DNA of 64,000 bases. Source: Methanobacteriaceae archaeon. Lineage in GTDB: Archaea > Methanobacteriota > Methanobacteria > Methanobacteriales > Methanobacteriaceae. This document shows, piece by piece, positions 1-10,169 of the stretch (position 1 is its first letter; every line of letters begins with the position of its first letter). The stretch is from positions 186,001 through 250,000 of the forward strand of contig JAUSNX010000004.1 in assembly GCA_030656015.1 (NCBI GenBank), given 5' to 3'. A program made the translations under genes and the position numbers. Below the pieces are notes generated by a model. That model was not told the origin of the DNA, made no database searches, and saw only the letters and a program-made list of their open reading frames with translations.

Positions 1-1023
1 CGAATCTTAACACTCATAATTATTCTCCTGCGAGCTGGTTTTGGTATAAATAAAGATTCCATCCATAATGTGGGCCTTTCGGTAGTTAAGATGAGTTTTA
101 TACCCAGCTTACTGGAAGGTCTGACCATAATGGCAGTGGGCCATCTTTTACTGGGAATTCCACTTTTAGAGTCAGCCATGTTAGGATTCATTGTGGCCGC
201 TGTATCTCCGGCAGTTATAGTACCCCAAATGCTTTCTTTTATTGATAAAAAAATCGGTACCTCAAAAGGAATACCTAATCTGATTCTGGCCAGCGCTGCC
301 CTGGACGATGTAATAGTTATTGCCGTCTTTACAGCCATTATGGGAATCTATGGAGGATCTTCCATAAACATTGCTGGAGAAATCTTATCTATACCCATTT
401 CCATCGTTTTAGGCGCGGTAATTGGTTTTATAGTTGCATTAGTTACTCTGACCATATTTAGAAAGTTCGATATTCACAATACTGAAAAAGCATTGCTGGT
501 ACTGGCCTTTGCCATAATATTAAAGAATATAGGGGATTTCTCAACACCTATAATCCCCTTGGCCGGGCTGGTAGGAGTTATGGTTCTCAGTTTCGTGATT
601 ATGGATCGCCGAAGTGATTTAGGAGTTCCATTATCCCATACTTTCAATAAAATATGGATATTTGCTGAAATACTAGTATTTGTACTGGTAGGATCTCAGG
701 TAAATCTTCTATTAGTTTGGAATTATACTTTAATTGGTATTTTAGTGCTTTTAATAGGTTTAGCTGCCCGTAGTGCTGGAGTTTATATCTCACTTATGGG
801 AACTGAATTTAATTTAAAAGAAAAACTATTCTGCGTGGTTTCATTCATACCTAAAGCCACGGTACAAGCCACCATAGGGGCCATACCCTTGGCCGCGGGT
901 GTGGCCTCTGGGGAGCTGATTCTGGCCATTGCTGTTTTATCAATATTGTTTACTTCACCTTTAGGGGCCCTGGCCGTGCGGTATGTGGGTAAGAGTGCTT
1001 TTGGAGTTGAAGAAGTTAAATAA
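1..1023 (+). CDS. Cation/proton antiporter, 3' part
   Basis: Monovalent cation/H+ antiporter of the CPA superfamily. The reading frame is open from base 1, so the N-terminus lies outside the window and 340 residues are visible. It is almost entirely hydrophobic helices. Family hallmarks are SPAVIVPQ, then ALDDVIVIAVF with the paired acidic residues of the ion-binding site, and PKATVQATIG near the C-terminus. The double Asp favours an electrogenic CPA2-like or archaeal NhaP-like exchanger, but the exact ion (Na+ or K+) cannot be told. The GTG at position 70 is internal, not the start, because conserved hydrophobic sequence continues upstream of it. Confidence 0.85.
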   Translation, partial: RILTLIIILLRAGFGINKDSIHNVGLSVVKMSFIPSLLEGLTIMAVGHLLLGIPLLESAMLGFIVAAVSPAVIVPQMLSFIDKKIGTSKGIPNLILASAALDDVIVIAVFTAIMGIYGGSSINIAGEILSIPISIVLGAVIGFIVALVTLTIFRKFDIHNTEKALLVLAFAIILKNIGDFSTPIIPLAGLVGVMVLSFVIMDRRSDLGVPLSHTFNKIWIFAEILVFVLVGSQVNLLLVWNYTLIGILVLLIGLAARSAGVYISLMGTEFNLKEKLFCVVSFIPKATVQATIGAIPLAAGVASGELILAIAVLSILFTSPLGALAVRYVGKSAFGVEEVK

Positions 1024-1199
1024 TTTAAAATCATCTTCAATGAAAAACTTTTTTAAATAAACTAATGCTTATTAATTGATAATAGAAAAAATGCTTTCAA
1101 ATCTTTAATTTTAGATGATAGATTTTAGAAATATACATTATTTAGAAAAAACATACTATTATATTATAATTTAAAACCTTTAGATTACGGAGATAAAAA

Positions 1200-1505
1200 A
1201 TGACTGATAACGATAAACTTTTAAAAATAGAAAATAGGGCTGATGAGATTTTAAAAGAACATAATGGCGTTTATATTGAAAAAAGATTATATAGTGCACT
1301 AATACTGGATTTCCCAGATTTATCAAGGCCTGATTTTAAGAAAGTTCTAAATAGATTGGTTGAAGAACGTTATTTCTTGGAAAGGAACCTTATAAGGCCA
1401 CAAGCAGAACATAGTTCTAAAAAATCAGCTAAAAGATATGATGAAGATAAAGAATCTGGAAAAGGAACTGCTGAACAACAAAGAATTCCAGATAAAAGGA
1501 TCTAA
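1200..1505 (+). CDS. Small charged hypothetical protein
   Basis: A 101-residue cytosolic protein that I do not recognise. The first 65 residues are helix-rich (KIENRADEILKEHNGVYIEK...) with a pattern that could form a winged-helix or small helical bundle. The last 35 residues are a Lys/Glu/Ser-rich, probably disordered tail. The ATG is supported by GGAG 8 bases upstream (acggagataaaaaatg). It stands alone after the antiporter gene, and a convergent pair follows. No function is assigned. Confidence 0.6.
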   Translation: MTDNDKLLKIENRADEILKEHNGVYIEKRLYSALILDFPDLSRPDFKKVLNRLVEERYFLERNLIRPQAEHSSKKSAKRYDEDKESGKGTAEQQRIPDKRI

Positions 1506-1576
1506 TAATATTTGAAATAATATTTAAATAACTATTTTTTTTGATTATTTAAAATTTTAAATGAAAAAAATGAGGT

Positions 1577-2203
1577 TTAATAATAGTCAAAAACCTCTAT
1601 ATTCCATTTATCTAAATTTGCAGCTATTGTTTTAAGATAATAAGTGCCAGAACCAGCGTTTATAAAGAATTCATCAGTTTCAGTGTTTTTATCAAAACTA
1701 TCAATAGCTCCTTGGCCAGAATAAGATGCTGTTTCACCTTCTGGATAAACATATACTGAAAAAAGACCATATTCTAAGCTTTCTGTTTTGGCTGTAACTT
1801 TTAACTTAAATTTATCTCCTTTAATTTGGAATGTGTCGGTATCTTTATCCCCAGTACCTGTGAAAGTTGCTACACTATGCCACGTTGGAGAAGAAACACC
1901 ACTTGTCGTATTAGTTGTAGTTGTGGGCTCATCTAAAGAAGTATTTGTCACATTAGATGTATTTTGATCAGGTGATAACATTCCAAATATCCCAACAATC
2001 AATATAAGGCCTATACAACAAACTCCAAATATACTCAATACTTTAACACCAGAATTTTGCTGACTCCACCAACCCTGCAATCCTTTAGCTTGTTTATCAA
2101 CTTGATGATCCTTATTCACACTTTTAGTCAATTCTATTCCACAATTATCACAGAACTTATTTTGATCAGTATTTTCCTTTCCACATTTAGGACAATAAAC
2201 CAT
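1577..2203 (-). CDS. Zinc-ribbon membrane-anchored protein
   Basis: The 208-residue protein opens with a double-CxxC zinc ribbon ([20 protein letters not shown], residues 3-22). A Gln/Lys linker and one transmembrane helix follow (about residues 53-74). After a Thr/Ser-rich stalk comes a C-terminal domain of about 90 residues rich in beta-strand patterns. Topology is probably cytosolic ribbon and external C-domain. The start is set by GGGGGT 6 bases upstream, and it overlaps the end of the upstream DUF2085 gene by 17 bases, so the two are probably co-transcribed and translationally coupled. This architecture is common in Methanobacteriales but its role is unknown. Confidence 0.75.
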   Translation of the reverse strand: MVYCPKCGKENTDQNKFCDNCGIELTKSVNKDHQVDKQAKGLQGWWSQQNSGVKVLSIFGVCCIGLILIVGIFGMLSPDQNTSNVTNTSLDEPTTTTNTTSGVSSPTWHSVATFTGTGDKDTDTFQIKGDKFKLKVTAKTESLEYGLFSVYVYPEGETASYSGQGAIDSFDKNTETDEFFINAGSGTYYLKTIAANLDKWNIEVFDYY

Positions 2204-2567
2204 AATTAACCCCCATTAATATTATTTTAAAGTATTTAATGAATATTGCAAGACCAATTCCTGCAATTAAACCTGAAAAAAACCTTAATGTATTGTTACT
2301 TTCTCTGAAACCGATTAATTGAGTTAACCCATCGATAAATGTAGGAATTATTAATAATAAGGCAGTTATCATTAAAGTTAAGTCATAATTAATATAATAA
2401 AACATAGCTAAAACGAAATAAGAAAAGGCCGCAATATACATTCCAATGCATCGAGAACAAACTGGAAAGTAATATCCTCTAATTTTAAAAGTCCGATTAG
2501 GTAAACGGTGACAGATGTACACTTTTGAAAGATTTTTAGATTCTTCAGACAAAAATTGATTATTCAT
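2187..2567 (-). CDS. DUF2085 family membrane protein
   Basis: A 126-residue integral membrane protein. The N-terminal segment has the DUF2085 signature [20 protein letters not shown] followed by RCIG, in which three cysteines and a histidine could bind a metal or form a redox site. About three hydrophobic helices follow, with a short loop containing [14 protein letters not shown]. It is first gene of a probable two-gene operon with the zinc-ribbon membrane protein. The family function is unknown. Assignment rests on the CHR...CSRC motif and length. Confidence 0.75.
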   Translation of the reverse strand: MNNQFLSEESKNLSKVYICHRLPNRTFKIRGYYFPVCSRCIGMYIAAFSYFVLAMFYYINYDLTLMITALLLIIPTFIDGLTQLIGFRESNNTLRFFSGLIAGIGLAIFIKYFKIILMGVNYGLLS

Positions 2568-2669
2568 TATTAATCTTTAATAGATTTAAATATAATATCA
2601 TTTTTTATTACATCTAAATAGAAAAATATGTCCATATTATTTAAATTGAAAATACTAATAAATTAAAAA

Positions 2670-3296
2670 TCAGTCTTCTTTTTCATTTTCTTCCTGATTC
2701 AAAATACCCTGATAATAATCACAAATCTCAGCAATGGGACATTCCTCATGCTTGGGCCCTATGGGCCTGCAAATATCTTGGCCAAACTGTACCATGAGGT
2801 CATTTAATTCAATCCAGAACTTTTTAAGAACAACTTTTTCCAGTTCACGTTCAGTTGCATCAGGGTCTTTTGTATTTACTAGACCGATTCTATTAGAGAT
2901 ACGGTGCACGTGAGTATCTACGGGAATGGCTGGCTTTTCAAAGGCATAAACCAGAACACAATTGGCGGTTTTACGGCCCACACCTGGAAGTTTTAAAAGT
3001 TCATCCATGGTATCTGGAACAATCCCTTCGTATTCATCCAGTAAAATATTAGAAACTTCTTTTATTCTTTTGGATTTGACTCTAAAAAATCCTGCTTTTT
3101 TAACCAGCTTTTCTAATCTTTCTTGAGGAGCTATGGCCACATCTTCCATATTAGGGTACTCAGCAAATAATTCTGCACTGGCCTGATCAGTATTTTCATC
3201 TCGAGTCCTTTGGGAAAGTATGGTTCTAATTAAAACACGGTAAGGATCTTTATCTTCAAAAACTCGAAGATTATAAAGAACTCTAAGCTCATCCAT
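2670..3296 (-). CDS. nth: Endonuclease III (DNA glycosylase/AP lyase)
   Basis: Bifunctional DNA glycosylase that removes oxidised pyrimidines and nicks AP sites in base-excision repair. The 208 residues contain the helix-hairpin-helix [15 protein letters not shown] with the catalytic Lys, and VDTHVHR with the catalytic Asp. The C-terminal Fe-S loop is unusual: it reads [17 protein letters not shown], so the second of the four family cysteines is His. The ATG has no clear Shine-Dalgarno; the frame stays open upstream (VKIPERIET) but I see no better start codon. It is monocistronic with a 236-bp AT-rich leader region. Confidence 0.9.
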   Translation of the reverse strand: MDELRVLYNLRVFEDKDPYRVLIRTILSQRTRDENTDQASAELFAEYPNMEDVAIAPQERLEKLVKKAGFFRVKSKRIKEVSNILLDEYEGIVPDTMDELLKLPGVGRKTANCVLVYAFEKPAIPVDTHVHRISNRIGLVNTKDPDATERELEKVVLKKFWIELNDLMVQFGQDICRPIGPKHEECPIAEICDYYQGILNQEENEKED

Positions 3297-3532
3297 TATA
3301 GTTTCAATACGTTCTGGAATTTTAACACCACATAATTAATAATTAATTTAAATTAATTGTTTTTAAGTTCAATTATTTTATTATTTAATCTCATATCTAT
3401 TAAATTAAATAAATAGTAATAAAAAAAATGGTTTAAAACAAATATAAAGAATAAATGTATTTTAAAAGTAATTATAAGAAATTAAGATAGTATTTAAGTG
3501 TTTTTTAAAAGTATTTTAAGATTAATAATTAT

Positions 3533-3991
3533 TTAAATCTTCTCTAACAGTATTTCCAGGCCGTATCTTAGCCCTGCCCCATTGGTAGCAATTGTGGGAA
3601 CGATTTCTGCACTACAAGTAATTGAAAGTTTTTCATTAGATAAATCCTGTTTATTGGCAAAAATGACATAAGGAACATTACCTGATTCCAGTTTAGACAT
3701 TATTTCCGATTCCATGTCTGTAACTCCACGGCAATTATCCACCACCACTATGGCACCATCTAAACCTGTAGAAAGTATCTCCCGCATGAATTTAAATCTT
3801 TCCTGGCCTGGAGAAGCAAAAAGGTGTACTTTTTCTCCATTAACATGTGTATTTCCATAATCCAGGGAAATAGTGGTTCCATTGTACTCCACATTAGTTT
3901 TCTTTTCGCAAAGATTATCTAAGGTCGTGGTCTTTCCCGAATCAAATGCTCCGAAAATGACTATTTTAGTTTCTTTTTTTCTACCGTTCAT
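3533..3991 (-). CDS. Small Ras-like GTPase (COG2229 type)
   Basis: A 152-residue cytosolic GTPase of the predicted-GTPase/MglA-like group seen in methanogens. Visible motifs are the P-loop [10 protein letters not shown] (residues 14-23), switch [11 protein letters not shown], and the NKQD base-specificity motif near residue 113. The C-terminal SAK-like motif is weak. Start: aaggatgggaacatg. Such proteins often act with roadblock/LC7 partners, but none is encoded nearby, so its pathway is unknown. Upstream lie a TATA-like element and a perfect palindrome that may control it. Confidence 0.85.
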   Translation of the reverse strand: MNGRKKETKIVIFGAFDSGKTTTLDNLCEKKTNVEYNGTTISLDYGNTHVNGEKVHLFASPGQERFKFMREILSTGLDGAIVVVDNCRGVTDMESEIMSKLESGNVPYVIFANKQDLSNEKLSITCSAEIVPTIATNGAGLRYGLEILLEKI

Positions 3992-4113
3992 GTTCCCATC
4001 CTTAAAGATTTATGAAAAATGAGATATTATTAGTAGCCTAAAAGCCCCCACCAATTAACTACTCCTTAACTAATAATAAAATAAACTTTATCTTTTATAT
4101 AATTTGTTACTAA

Positions 4114-4129
4114 TCACTCTTTAGAGTGA
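4114..4129. promoter_or_regulatory. Perfect palindrome, possible operator
   Basis: TCACTCTTTAGAGTGA: 7-bp arms flanking TT, apart from the surrounding AT-only sequence. It lies about 15 bp upstream of a minus-strand TATA-like element and about 125 bp upstream of the GTPase start, where an activator or repressor would bind. Function is inferred from position only. Confidence 0.35.
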
Positions 4130-4165
4130 AATCCAATGTTACACCTTTAATTATATTTTTATATC

Positions 4166-4193
4166 TAAAATCTACTGAGTAAAATCTACTGAG
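4166..4193. repeat. 14-bp perfect tandem direct repeat
   Basis: TAAAATCTACTGAG occurs twice head-to-tail with no spacer, between the palindrome and the 3' end of mntP. It may be a replication-slippage duplication or a paired protein-binding site. Confidence 0.8.
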
Positions 4194-4323
4194 AAGATAA
4201 AGAAATTACTTGAATTTTAGGGGAGAATATAGAATAAGTTAGATTGAGAAGTTATATTTAAGAATTGATTTTTAAAAAATTATTTAAATAAATTAATAAT
4301 TTTTAAACTTCATTTTTCAAATT

Positions 4324-4869
4324 TTATAATATGTTTTCCAGTAGTATTTTAAGTCCAATTCCTATCAAAATTAGGCCACCCAGAATCTCTATTTTATTTC
4401 CAAATAGATGGCCCACATTTTTCCCAATATAAACTCCTATGAATGAAAGAACAAATGTTACTAGCCCAATGATTATAATCGGCGTGATTATGGAAATGTT
4501 TAAAATAGCAAAGGTCACACCAACGGCAAAGGCATCAATACTGGTTGCAATAGAAAGAACCAATAAGTCTTTAAGTGAAAAAAATTTACATTCTTCTTCT
4601 GATGAGAAACTCTCATAAATCATTTTGATACCGATTGCAGCTAAAAGTATAAATGCGATCCAGGGAGCAACTGTAGAAATAAGACTTTGAAGTTGCATGC
4701 CAGAATACCAGCCCAGTACTGGCATTATTGCCTGAAATCCTCCAAAAAATATGGCAATAATTAGAGCGTACTTAATATTACATTTTAAAGTTAATCCTCT
4801 GGTAATGGAAACACTGAAGGCATCCATGGCCAGCCCTACTGCTAATAAGAATATAGAAATTAAATCCAT
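4324..4869 (-). CDS. mntP: Manganese efflux pump MntP
   Basis: Integral membrane exporter of Mn2+ (formerly DUF204/YebN), 181 residues, the usual length, with six predicted helices in two homologous halves. The repeated acidic motifs AVGLAMDAFSVSIT (about residues 10-23) and ATSIDAFAVGVTFA (about 107-120) carry the transmembrane Asp residues typical of the family. It follows the DedA gene by 39 bp on the same strand, so the two probably form an operon. No Mn riboswitch was recognised upstream. Confidence 0.88.
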   Translation of the reverse strand: MDLISIFLLAVGLAMDAFSVSITRGLTLKCNIKYALIIAIFFGGFQAIMPVLGWYSGMQLQSLISTVAPWIAFILLAAIGIKMIYESFSSEEECKFFSLKDLLVLSIATSIDAFAVGVTFAILNISIITPIIIIGLVTFVLSFIGVYIGKNVGHLFGNKIEILGGLILIGIGLKILLENIL

Positions 4870-4908
4870 GTTAAAAACTCTTTAAATTAATTATATTATT
4901 TTAATTAT

Positions 4909-5541
4909 CTATTTTTTGTATTTTTTATGGGTAATAATAACTATGAAAGCTATTATCAATCCAATTAAAACCAGATCTTCTGAAATACCCATTTTAGGCC
5001 CCAAAGAAGAGTATAAACTTCCAAACTGCCAGGCCACAAATCCTAAAACAAAGGCCTTAACCAGAGTCCCTAAAAAAGTTACATAAATATATTTTTTAAT
5101 ATCAAATTTAATGAAACCACAAAACGCACTTATGACTACGCTGGGGAAAATAGGAATAGCCCAGGTCATAAATAGAAATAAAAGCAGTGAATTACTTTTT
5201 GAGTATTTTTCCTCGGTTTTTTCTATTTCTTCCCAGGATAATCCTATAAATTTGCCCCATCTATCAACAAATGGCTTACCAATTTTATATACTACACCAT
5301 AAATAATTAAAGCACCAATAGTGACTCCAAAGGCAACTGGCAGCGCTATGAATAAAAATAGTTTTTCTAATGAAAAAAATGAAACTTGAGAATTCCCCAT
5401 TATAAAAAAACTGGATCCCATTATAACTGCTGTGGAAGGAATAGGAGCAATAATCTGTTCCAGAATGCTGGCAAAAAAGATTCCTAATGCGCCATAACTT
5501 ATTATAAAATTTTGTAAAAGCGTTGTTAGTTCTTCAAGCAT
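4909..5541 (-). CDS. DedA family membrane protein
   Basis: A 210-residue polytopic membrane protein of the DedA/SNARE-associated family, thought to act as a lipid flippase (polyprenyl phosphate or phospholipid) or to maintain proton motive force. Family features are the N-terminal LEQIIAPIPSTAVIMGSSFF re-entrant segment, the central GALIIYGVVYKIGKPFVDRWG, and the FMTWAIPIFPSVVIS segment with the conserved Pro. The ATG is preceded by GGGG 9 bases upstream. It is the first gene of a probable operon with mntP. The substrate is not known. Confidence 0.82.
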   Translation of the reverse strand: MLEELTTLLQNFIISYGALGIFFASILEQIIAPIPSTAVIMGSSFFIMGNSQVSFFSLEKLFLFIALPVAFGVTIGALIIYGVVYKIGKPFVDRWGKFIGLSWEEIEKTEEKYSKSNSLLLFLFMTWAIPIFPSVVISAFCGFIKFDIKKYIYVTFLGTLVKAFVLGFVAWQFGSLYSSLGPKMGISEDLVLIGLIIAFIVIITHKKYKK

Positions 5542-5822
5542 GAATTAAGCCCCATTGAACAATATTAAATTGGTATTTGATATTGAATCCAAATAAAATG
5601 AATTCAAACCCTATTATTTATTAAAAGAACTGATCATTATTTGAGAGTTTCATTACATTATTTACAATTTCAGATATTGATATTGAAATCTCTTAATTAT
5701 TTTTTTTACTCTTTATCCCAGATTGATTTATATTTTAAATTAAAAAAGAATAAAAAAGAGAGAAGGAAGAAACTCCATTTAGATCTATAAAATAATATAA
5801 AATAATTATAAAATTTAAAAGT

Positions 5823-7094
5823 TTATTTTAGTTCCATATTACATCCTAATTTATTCATAATGGCCGGATAATTCGGGAATGAAACATCATACACACCCGC
5901 ATTTTCTATTTTAACCCCAACTTTAAGGCCTATTAAACTTAAGGCCATTACCAGGCGGTGATCACCATGAGATTTCACCACACCGGATTTAACTCCACCT
6001 TCAATAATCATACCATCCTTTTTTTCCTTGACCTTAACTCCCAATTTAGTCAGTTCCTGGGTACAAGTACTGATACGATCTGTTTCCTTGAATCTGGCGT
6101 GTTCAACCCCACTAATTGTAGTGGTGCCTTGGGCCAGGGCCCCTAATGCAGATAAAGTTGGTAAAAGGTCAGGAGCATTGTGCAAATCAATATTTATCCC
6201 ATTTAATTCACCATTGCCTTTGACCACAACATTATCCTTATTGATTTCTACATCCGCACCCATCTGTGAAATAATGTCTAAAATAACTTTATCTCCCTGT
6301 TTAGAATCTTTAAATAGGTTTTTTATAGTTAATTCCCCATCAGATATTGCTGCCGCCCCAGCTAGATATGATGCAGATGAATAATCTCCCTCTACCGTGT
6401 ATTCTGTGGCCTGGTATTCTTGAGGTTTGACTGAAAATATTCTATCAGAAGAGTTATAATCTGCTTTAACTCCGAATTTACTCATAACATGGCGAGTCAT
6501 ATCTACATAAGATTCAGAAATAAATTCTCCCACGATTTGCAGTTCTACAGGTTCTTCAGCAAGAGCACCAGCAATGATAATGGATGAAATGAATTGTGAG
6601 CTTACATTTCCTGGAATTGAAGTTTTTCCTCCCTTAAAGCCACCTTGAACAATAATAGGAGGACGTCCGTTGGCCCTAGAAGACACTGCTGAGACACCTA
6701 ACGGTTCCAGAGCATCAAGCAAGTACTGCATAGGCCGGGTCCTTAAAGAACTATCGCCCGTGAATACAGAGTGGTTTGGAGCGAGTCCAGCTACTGATGT
6801 CATGATACGCAGAGTTGTTCCCGAATTTTTGACATCAATCACATCTTCCGGAGTTTTTAAGATTCCATCAACTCCATCTACCACCCACTGACCATCAATT
6901 TTTTGGATATTGCTTCCGAAAGATTCACAAGCGTTTAGAGACGCTAAAGTATCTTCTGAAGATAAAGGATCATTCAAAAAAGATTTTCCATTGGCAAGAG
7001 AAGCTATAATTACTCCTCGATGAGTATAACTTTTGGAAGGAGGTGCTTTAACTACTCCTGAAATTTTTGAAGATTTTTTGACTACAAGCTCCAT
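5823..7094 (-). CDS. aroA: 3-phosphoshikimate 1-carboxyvinyltransferase (EPSP synthase)
   Basis: Sixth step of the shikimate pathway: transfers enolpyruvyl from PEP to shikimate 3-phosphate. 423 residues from the chosen ATG (MELVVKKSSK). The frame stays open 23 codons further upstream, but that stretch is basic, unlike the family, and the family N-terminus begins at MELVV. Landmarks are APPSKSYTHRG (PEP/S3P-binding Lys and Arg), NSGTTLRIM, SSLRTRPM, NGRPPI, GDYSSASY, and the C-terminal KSHGDHRLVMAL and SFPNYP. It is a stand-alone gene downstream of valS. Other shikimate genes lie at 51.4-52.5 kb. Confidence 0.95.
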   Translation of the reverse strand: MELVVKKSSKISGVVKAPPSKSYTHRGVIIASLANGKSFLNDPLSSEDTLASLNACESFGSNIQKIDGQWVVDGVDGILKTPEDVIDVKNSGTTLRIMTSVAGLAPNHSVFTGDSSLRTRPMQYLLDALEPLGVSAVSSRANGRPPIIVQGGFKGGKTSIPGNVSSQFISSIIIAGALAEEPVELQIVGEFISESYVDMTRHVMSKFGVKADYNSSDRIFSVKPQEYQATEYTVEGDYSSASYLAGAAAISDGELTIKNLFKDSKQGDKVILDIISQMGADVEINKDNVVVKGNGELNGINIDLHNAPDLLPTLSALGALAQGTTTISGVEHARFKETDRISTCTQELTKLGVKVKEKKDGMIIEGGVKSGVVKSHGDHRLVMALSLIGLKVGVKIENAGVYDVSFPNYPAIMNKLGCNMELK

Positions 7095-7220
7095 TTTCCC
7101 ACGCTTTAATATGATATTAAAAATTCTATCTCGAAATTTATAAAAGATTTTATTAAAAGACAATTTAGGAATAATTTAATTTAAATTATCATTATATAAT
7201 CTTCCTAAATATCTAATTTA

Positions 7221-9884
7221 TTATCTAATAACAATTTCCAATACAATATCCATCTTTTCAGGATGTATAATCTCTACTTTTTCCCCAGTTTTGCCTACTG
7301 ACTCTTTTTTCATAGTCATGTAATCTTCGGTAATTTTATGGCCTTCAATGATGATTTCTCCATCATTTACCAGGGTTTGGGCGATTTCCTGAGGTTCTCT
7401 AGATTGTAAATATCCTAATATCTTAGGAGCGTCTCCCTTAAATTCCGGGCCAATTTTACTCATAAGTGGGGTGATTTCCACCACAATCTCCTGAGTATCT
7501 GGTTTTCCAGTTTCCAGTTTCAAATCCAGAATATTGAGAGTTCCTTTAATATCCATTAATAATGGTTCAATCTCTTCATAAATTCCAGAATTGGTAGTAT
7601 AAATAATAGTTGACTTCAATTGAGCATTTAAAGGTATTTTAGAGGATGATTTAAACCTTCTAAGCTCTCCAATTATTTCCACTCCCACATCGCCCTGTTT
7701 TTCCATCTCAGCATTGATTAAATCAGTTTGAACTTCAGGCCAGGAAGTTTGATGGATACTGGAATCATATCCTAAATGTTGATAAACTTCTTCTGTAAAG
7801 TGAGGAGTTATAGGGGACAATATCTTTAATGAAGTTTCAACCACCGTTTTTAAGGTGTACTGAGCTGCCTGTTTTGATTCAGGGCTGGCTTTATCCCCAT
7901 AAAGCCTGTATTTAACCGATTCTATGTATTCATCACAGAAATCGTGCCAGATAAAGCTCTGAGTTTTATTGACTACTTGGGCGAAGTTGAAATTTTCCAT
8001 GGCCTCAGTTGAATCCAATACTAATTGATTGAGCTTAGATAAAATCCAGCTATCCATGGGGTTAAGATTCTGTTTAATCTGTTTTTCTTCCCCATCAAAG
8101 TCAAAAATATGCATACTGATAAATCTAAATGCATTCCAGAACTTTCTCAAAAATTTATATCCATATTTAACATCTTTCCAGGCAAAAGGAACATCAGAAC
8201 CAGGCACACTGTTGGAGGCCCATAATCGGAGTGCATCTGTACCATAATCTTCTAAAACGACTTCTGGAGCAATTACATTGCCTCGGGATTTACTCATTTT
8301 ATGACCGTCTTCACCGAAAACCATACCATTAACCACAATTTGAGAGAATGGTTCTTTTCCAGTGAGTGCTTTGCATCTTAAAGTAGTGTAAAAAGCCCAG
8401 GTCCGAATAATATCGTGTCCTTGTGGCCTTAAATCTGCAGGGAAGTAATTTTCATAAATAGGATCTGGCCATCCAGCAATGGATAAAGGAGATATGGAAC
8501 TGTCCATCCAGGTATCTAAAACATCTTCTTCACCTAAAAACTCACTGCAACCACATTCACATGGGTTTTTTGGTTGTTTTTGAGTGGGATCAATAGGAAT
8601 CATTTCCGCAGATGCTACATGAACTTTCCCACAGTCTTTACAGTACCATACTGGAATTGGTGTGGCAAAAATCCTCTGACGGGAAATACACCAGTCCCAT
8701 TCCATAGATTCCGACCAATTAAGTAATCTAATTTTCATGTGCTCAGGAATCCAATCCATAGTATTGGCTGCTTCTTCTACTTCTTTGGAGAGTTCTTTTA
8801 CAGCTACAAACCATTGTTTTTTGACTAAAATTTCAATAGGAGTTTTACATCTCCAGCATTGGCCAACATTCTGGTCTACATTTTCCTTTTTAACTAAAAA
8901 TCCTTCTTTTTCCAGATCTTCAATGGTCTGTTGTTTACATTGAGGCATGGTGAGTCCCTGATATTTTCCAGCAACTTCAGTCATTATTCCTTTCTCATCA
9001 ATGGCCTCTATAATATCCAGATCATATTTATTGACCCAAGAAACATCTGTTTTATCACCAAAGGTACAGATCATGACTGCTCCCGTACCAAATTCCGGGT
9101 CTACCTCAGTATCCGTGATTATTTTTACGTTCCTGCCGAATATAGGGATTTGAACTTTCCTACCAGTTAAATCATGATATCTTTCATCATCTGGATGTAC
9201 TACCACCGCCACACATGCAGATAAGAGTTCTGGACGAGTAGTAGCAATCATTACTCCTTTTTCGCCGTCTTCTGCCGGAAACTCCAAGTAGTTTAAGTAA
9301 GTTTCATTTTCCTGATATTCTACCTCAGCAAAGGCAATAGCCGTCTCACAACGAGGACACCAGTTAACTGGGTGAATTCCCTGGTAAATCAGGCCCTTTT
9401 CAAACATTTTAAGGAAAGATAACTGGGTTTTGTGCATGTATTCTGGAGTCATGGTTACAAATTCCCTGCTCCAGTCCTGTGAAAATCCCATGGACTGCAT
9501 CTGAGTTTTCATCATAGCAATATTGTCCCGGGTCAAATCTACACACATCTGCCTAAATTCTTCACGAGAAACGTCATTTTTCTTAATATTATTGGTTTCT
9601 TCCACTTTCACTTCTGTGGGAAGGCCGTGACAATCCCATCCTTGTGGAAACATCACATCGAAACCTTTCATCCTTTTAAAACGAGCATTCATATCAATGT
9701 AAGCCCAGTTTAAAACGTGGCCCATGTGAATAGAACCAGTAGGATATGGTGGTGGGGTGTCAATTATGTATCTAGGGCGGGTTCCATCACCAATGAACTT
9801 GTGAAGTTGATTTTTTTGCCATGTTTTCTGCCAATATTCTTCTTTTTTGTGGTCGTAATCCTTTGGAATATCATCAACTGTCAT
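7221..9884 (-). CDS. valS: Valyl-tRNA synthetase
   Basis: Class I aminoacyl-tRNA synthetase charging tRNA-Val, 887 residues, the usual archaeal length. HIGH motif HMGH at residues 53-56, and KMSKS near residue 528. The editing (CP1) domain contains [19 protein letters not shown]. Two zinc-ribbon-like insertions are seen ([15 protein letters not shown] and [10 protein letters not shown]; also CKDCG with CECGC). The C-terminal anticodon-binding domain is complete. Start: gagaggaaaatg. It is probably transcribed alone; aroA follows 126 bp downstream. Confidence 0.97.
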   Translation of the reverse strand: MTVDDIPKDYDHKKEEYWQKTWQKNQLHKFIGDGTRPRYIIDTPPPYPTGSIHMGHVLNWAYIDMNARFKRMKGFDVMFPQGWDCHGLPTEVKVEETNNIKKNDVSREEFRQMCVDLTRDNIAMMKTQMQSMGFSQDWSREFVTMTPEYMHKTQLSFLKMFEKGLIYQGIHPVNWCPRCETAIAFAEVEYQENETYLNYLEFPAEDGEKGVMIATTRPELLSACVAVVVHPDDERYHDLTGRKVQIPIFGRNVKIITDTEVDPEFGTGAVMICTFGDKTDVSWVNKYDLDIIEAIDEKGIMTEVAGKYQGLTMPQCKQQTIEDLEKEGFLVKKENVDQNVGQCWRCKTPIEILVKKQWFVAVKELSKEVEEAANTMDWIPEHMKIRLLNWSESMEWDWCISRQRIFATPIPVWYCKDCGKVHVASAEMIPIDPTQKQPKNPCECGCSEFLGEEDVLDTWMDSSISPLSIAGWPDPIYENYFPADLRPQGHDIIRTWAFYTTLRCKALTGKEPFSQIVVNGMVFGEDGHKMSKSRGNVIAPEVVLEDYGTDALRLWASNSVPGSDVPFAWKDVKYGYKFLRKFWNAFRFISMHIFDFDGEEKQIKQNLNPMDSWILSKLNQLVLDSTEAMENFNFAQVVNKTQSFIWHDFCDEYIESVKYRLYGDKASPESKQAAQYTLKTVVETSLKILSPITPHFTEEVYQHLGYDSSIHQTSWPEVQTDLINAEMEKQGDVGVEIIGELRRFKSSSKIPLNAQLKSTIIYTTNSGIYEEIEPLLMDIKGTLNILDLKLETGKPDTQEIVVEITPLMSKIGPEFKGDAPKILGYLQSREPQEIAQTLVNDGEIIIEGHKITEDYMTMKKESVGKTGEKVEIIHPEKMDIVLEIVIR

Positions 9885-10169
9885 TTTCCTCTCTCCTGAG
9901 GTATTTTGAATATATTCGTAAATATAACTATTTTTTAGATATAAAAAAGATTTTATTCTCTAATAAAACTTTATAAACCTTGTTAAATACGTTTAATAAT
10001 AAAAAATCCATTATTTTAATAATTTATATTGTTTAAATCAATTATATAATAGTTTAGTTTAAAATCTTTAAAAAATAAAATATAGATTATGTAAATTAAT
10101 TAGTTTAACTACTCATACCTAATGCTTAGGTTGAATATGTATCTATTGATTTTAAATGATTTTAAATAA

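Larger units (their letters stand above)
3992..4323. other. Intergenic region upstream of the GTPase gene
   Basis: 332 bp between the GTPase start and the mntP stop. No ORF is supported. It holds a minus-strand TATA-like stretch (ttatataaa, near 4093-4101), the palindrome at 4114-4129 and a 14-bp perfect tandem duplication at 4166-4193. Confidence 0.6.
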
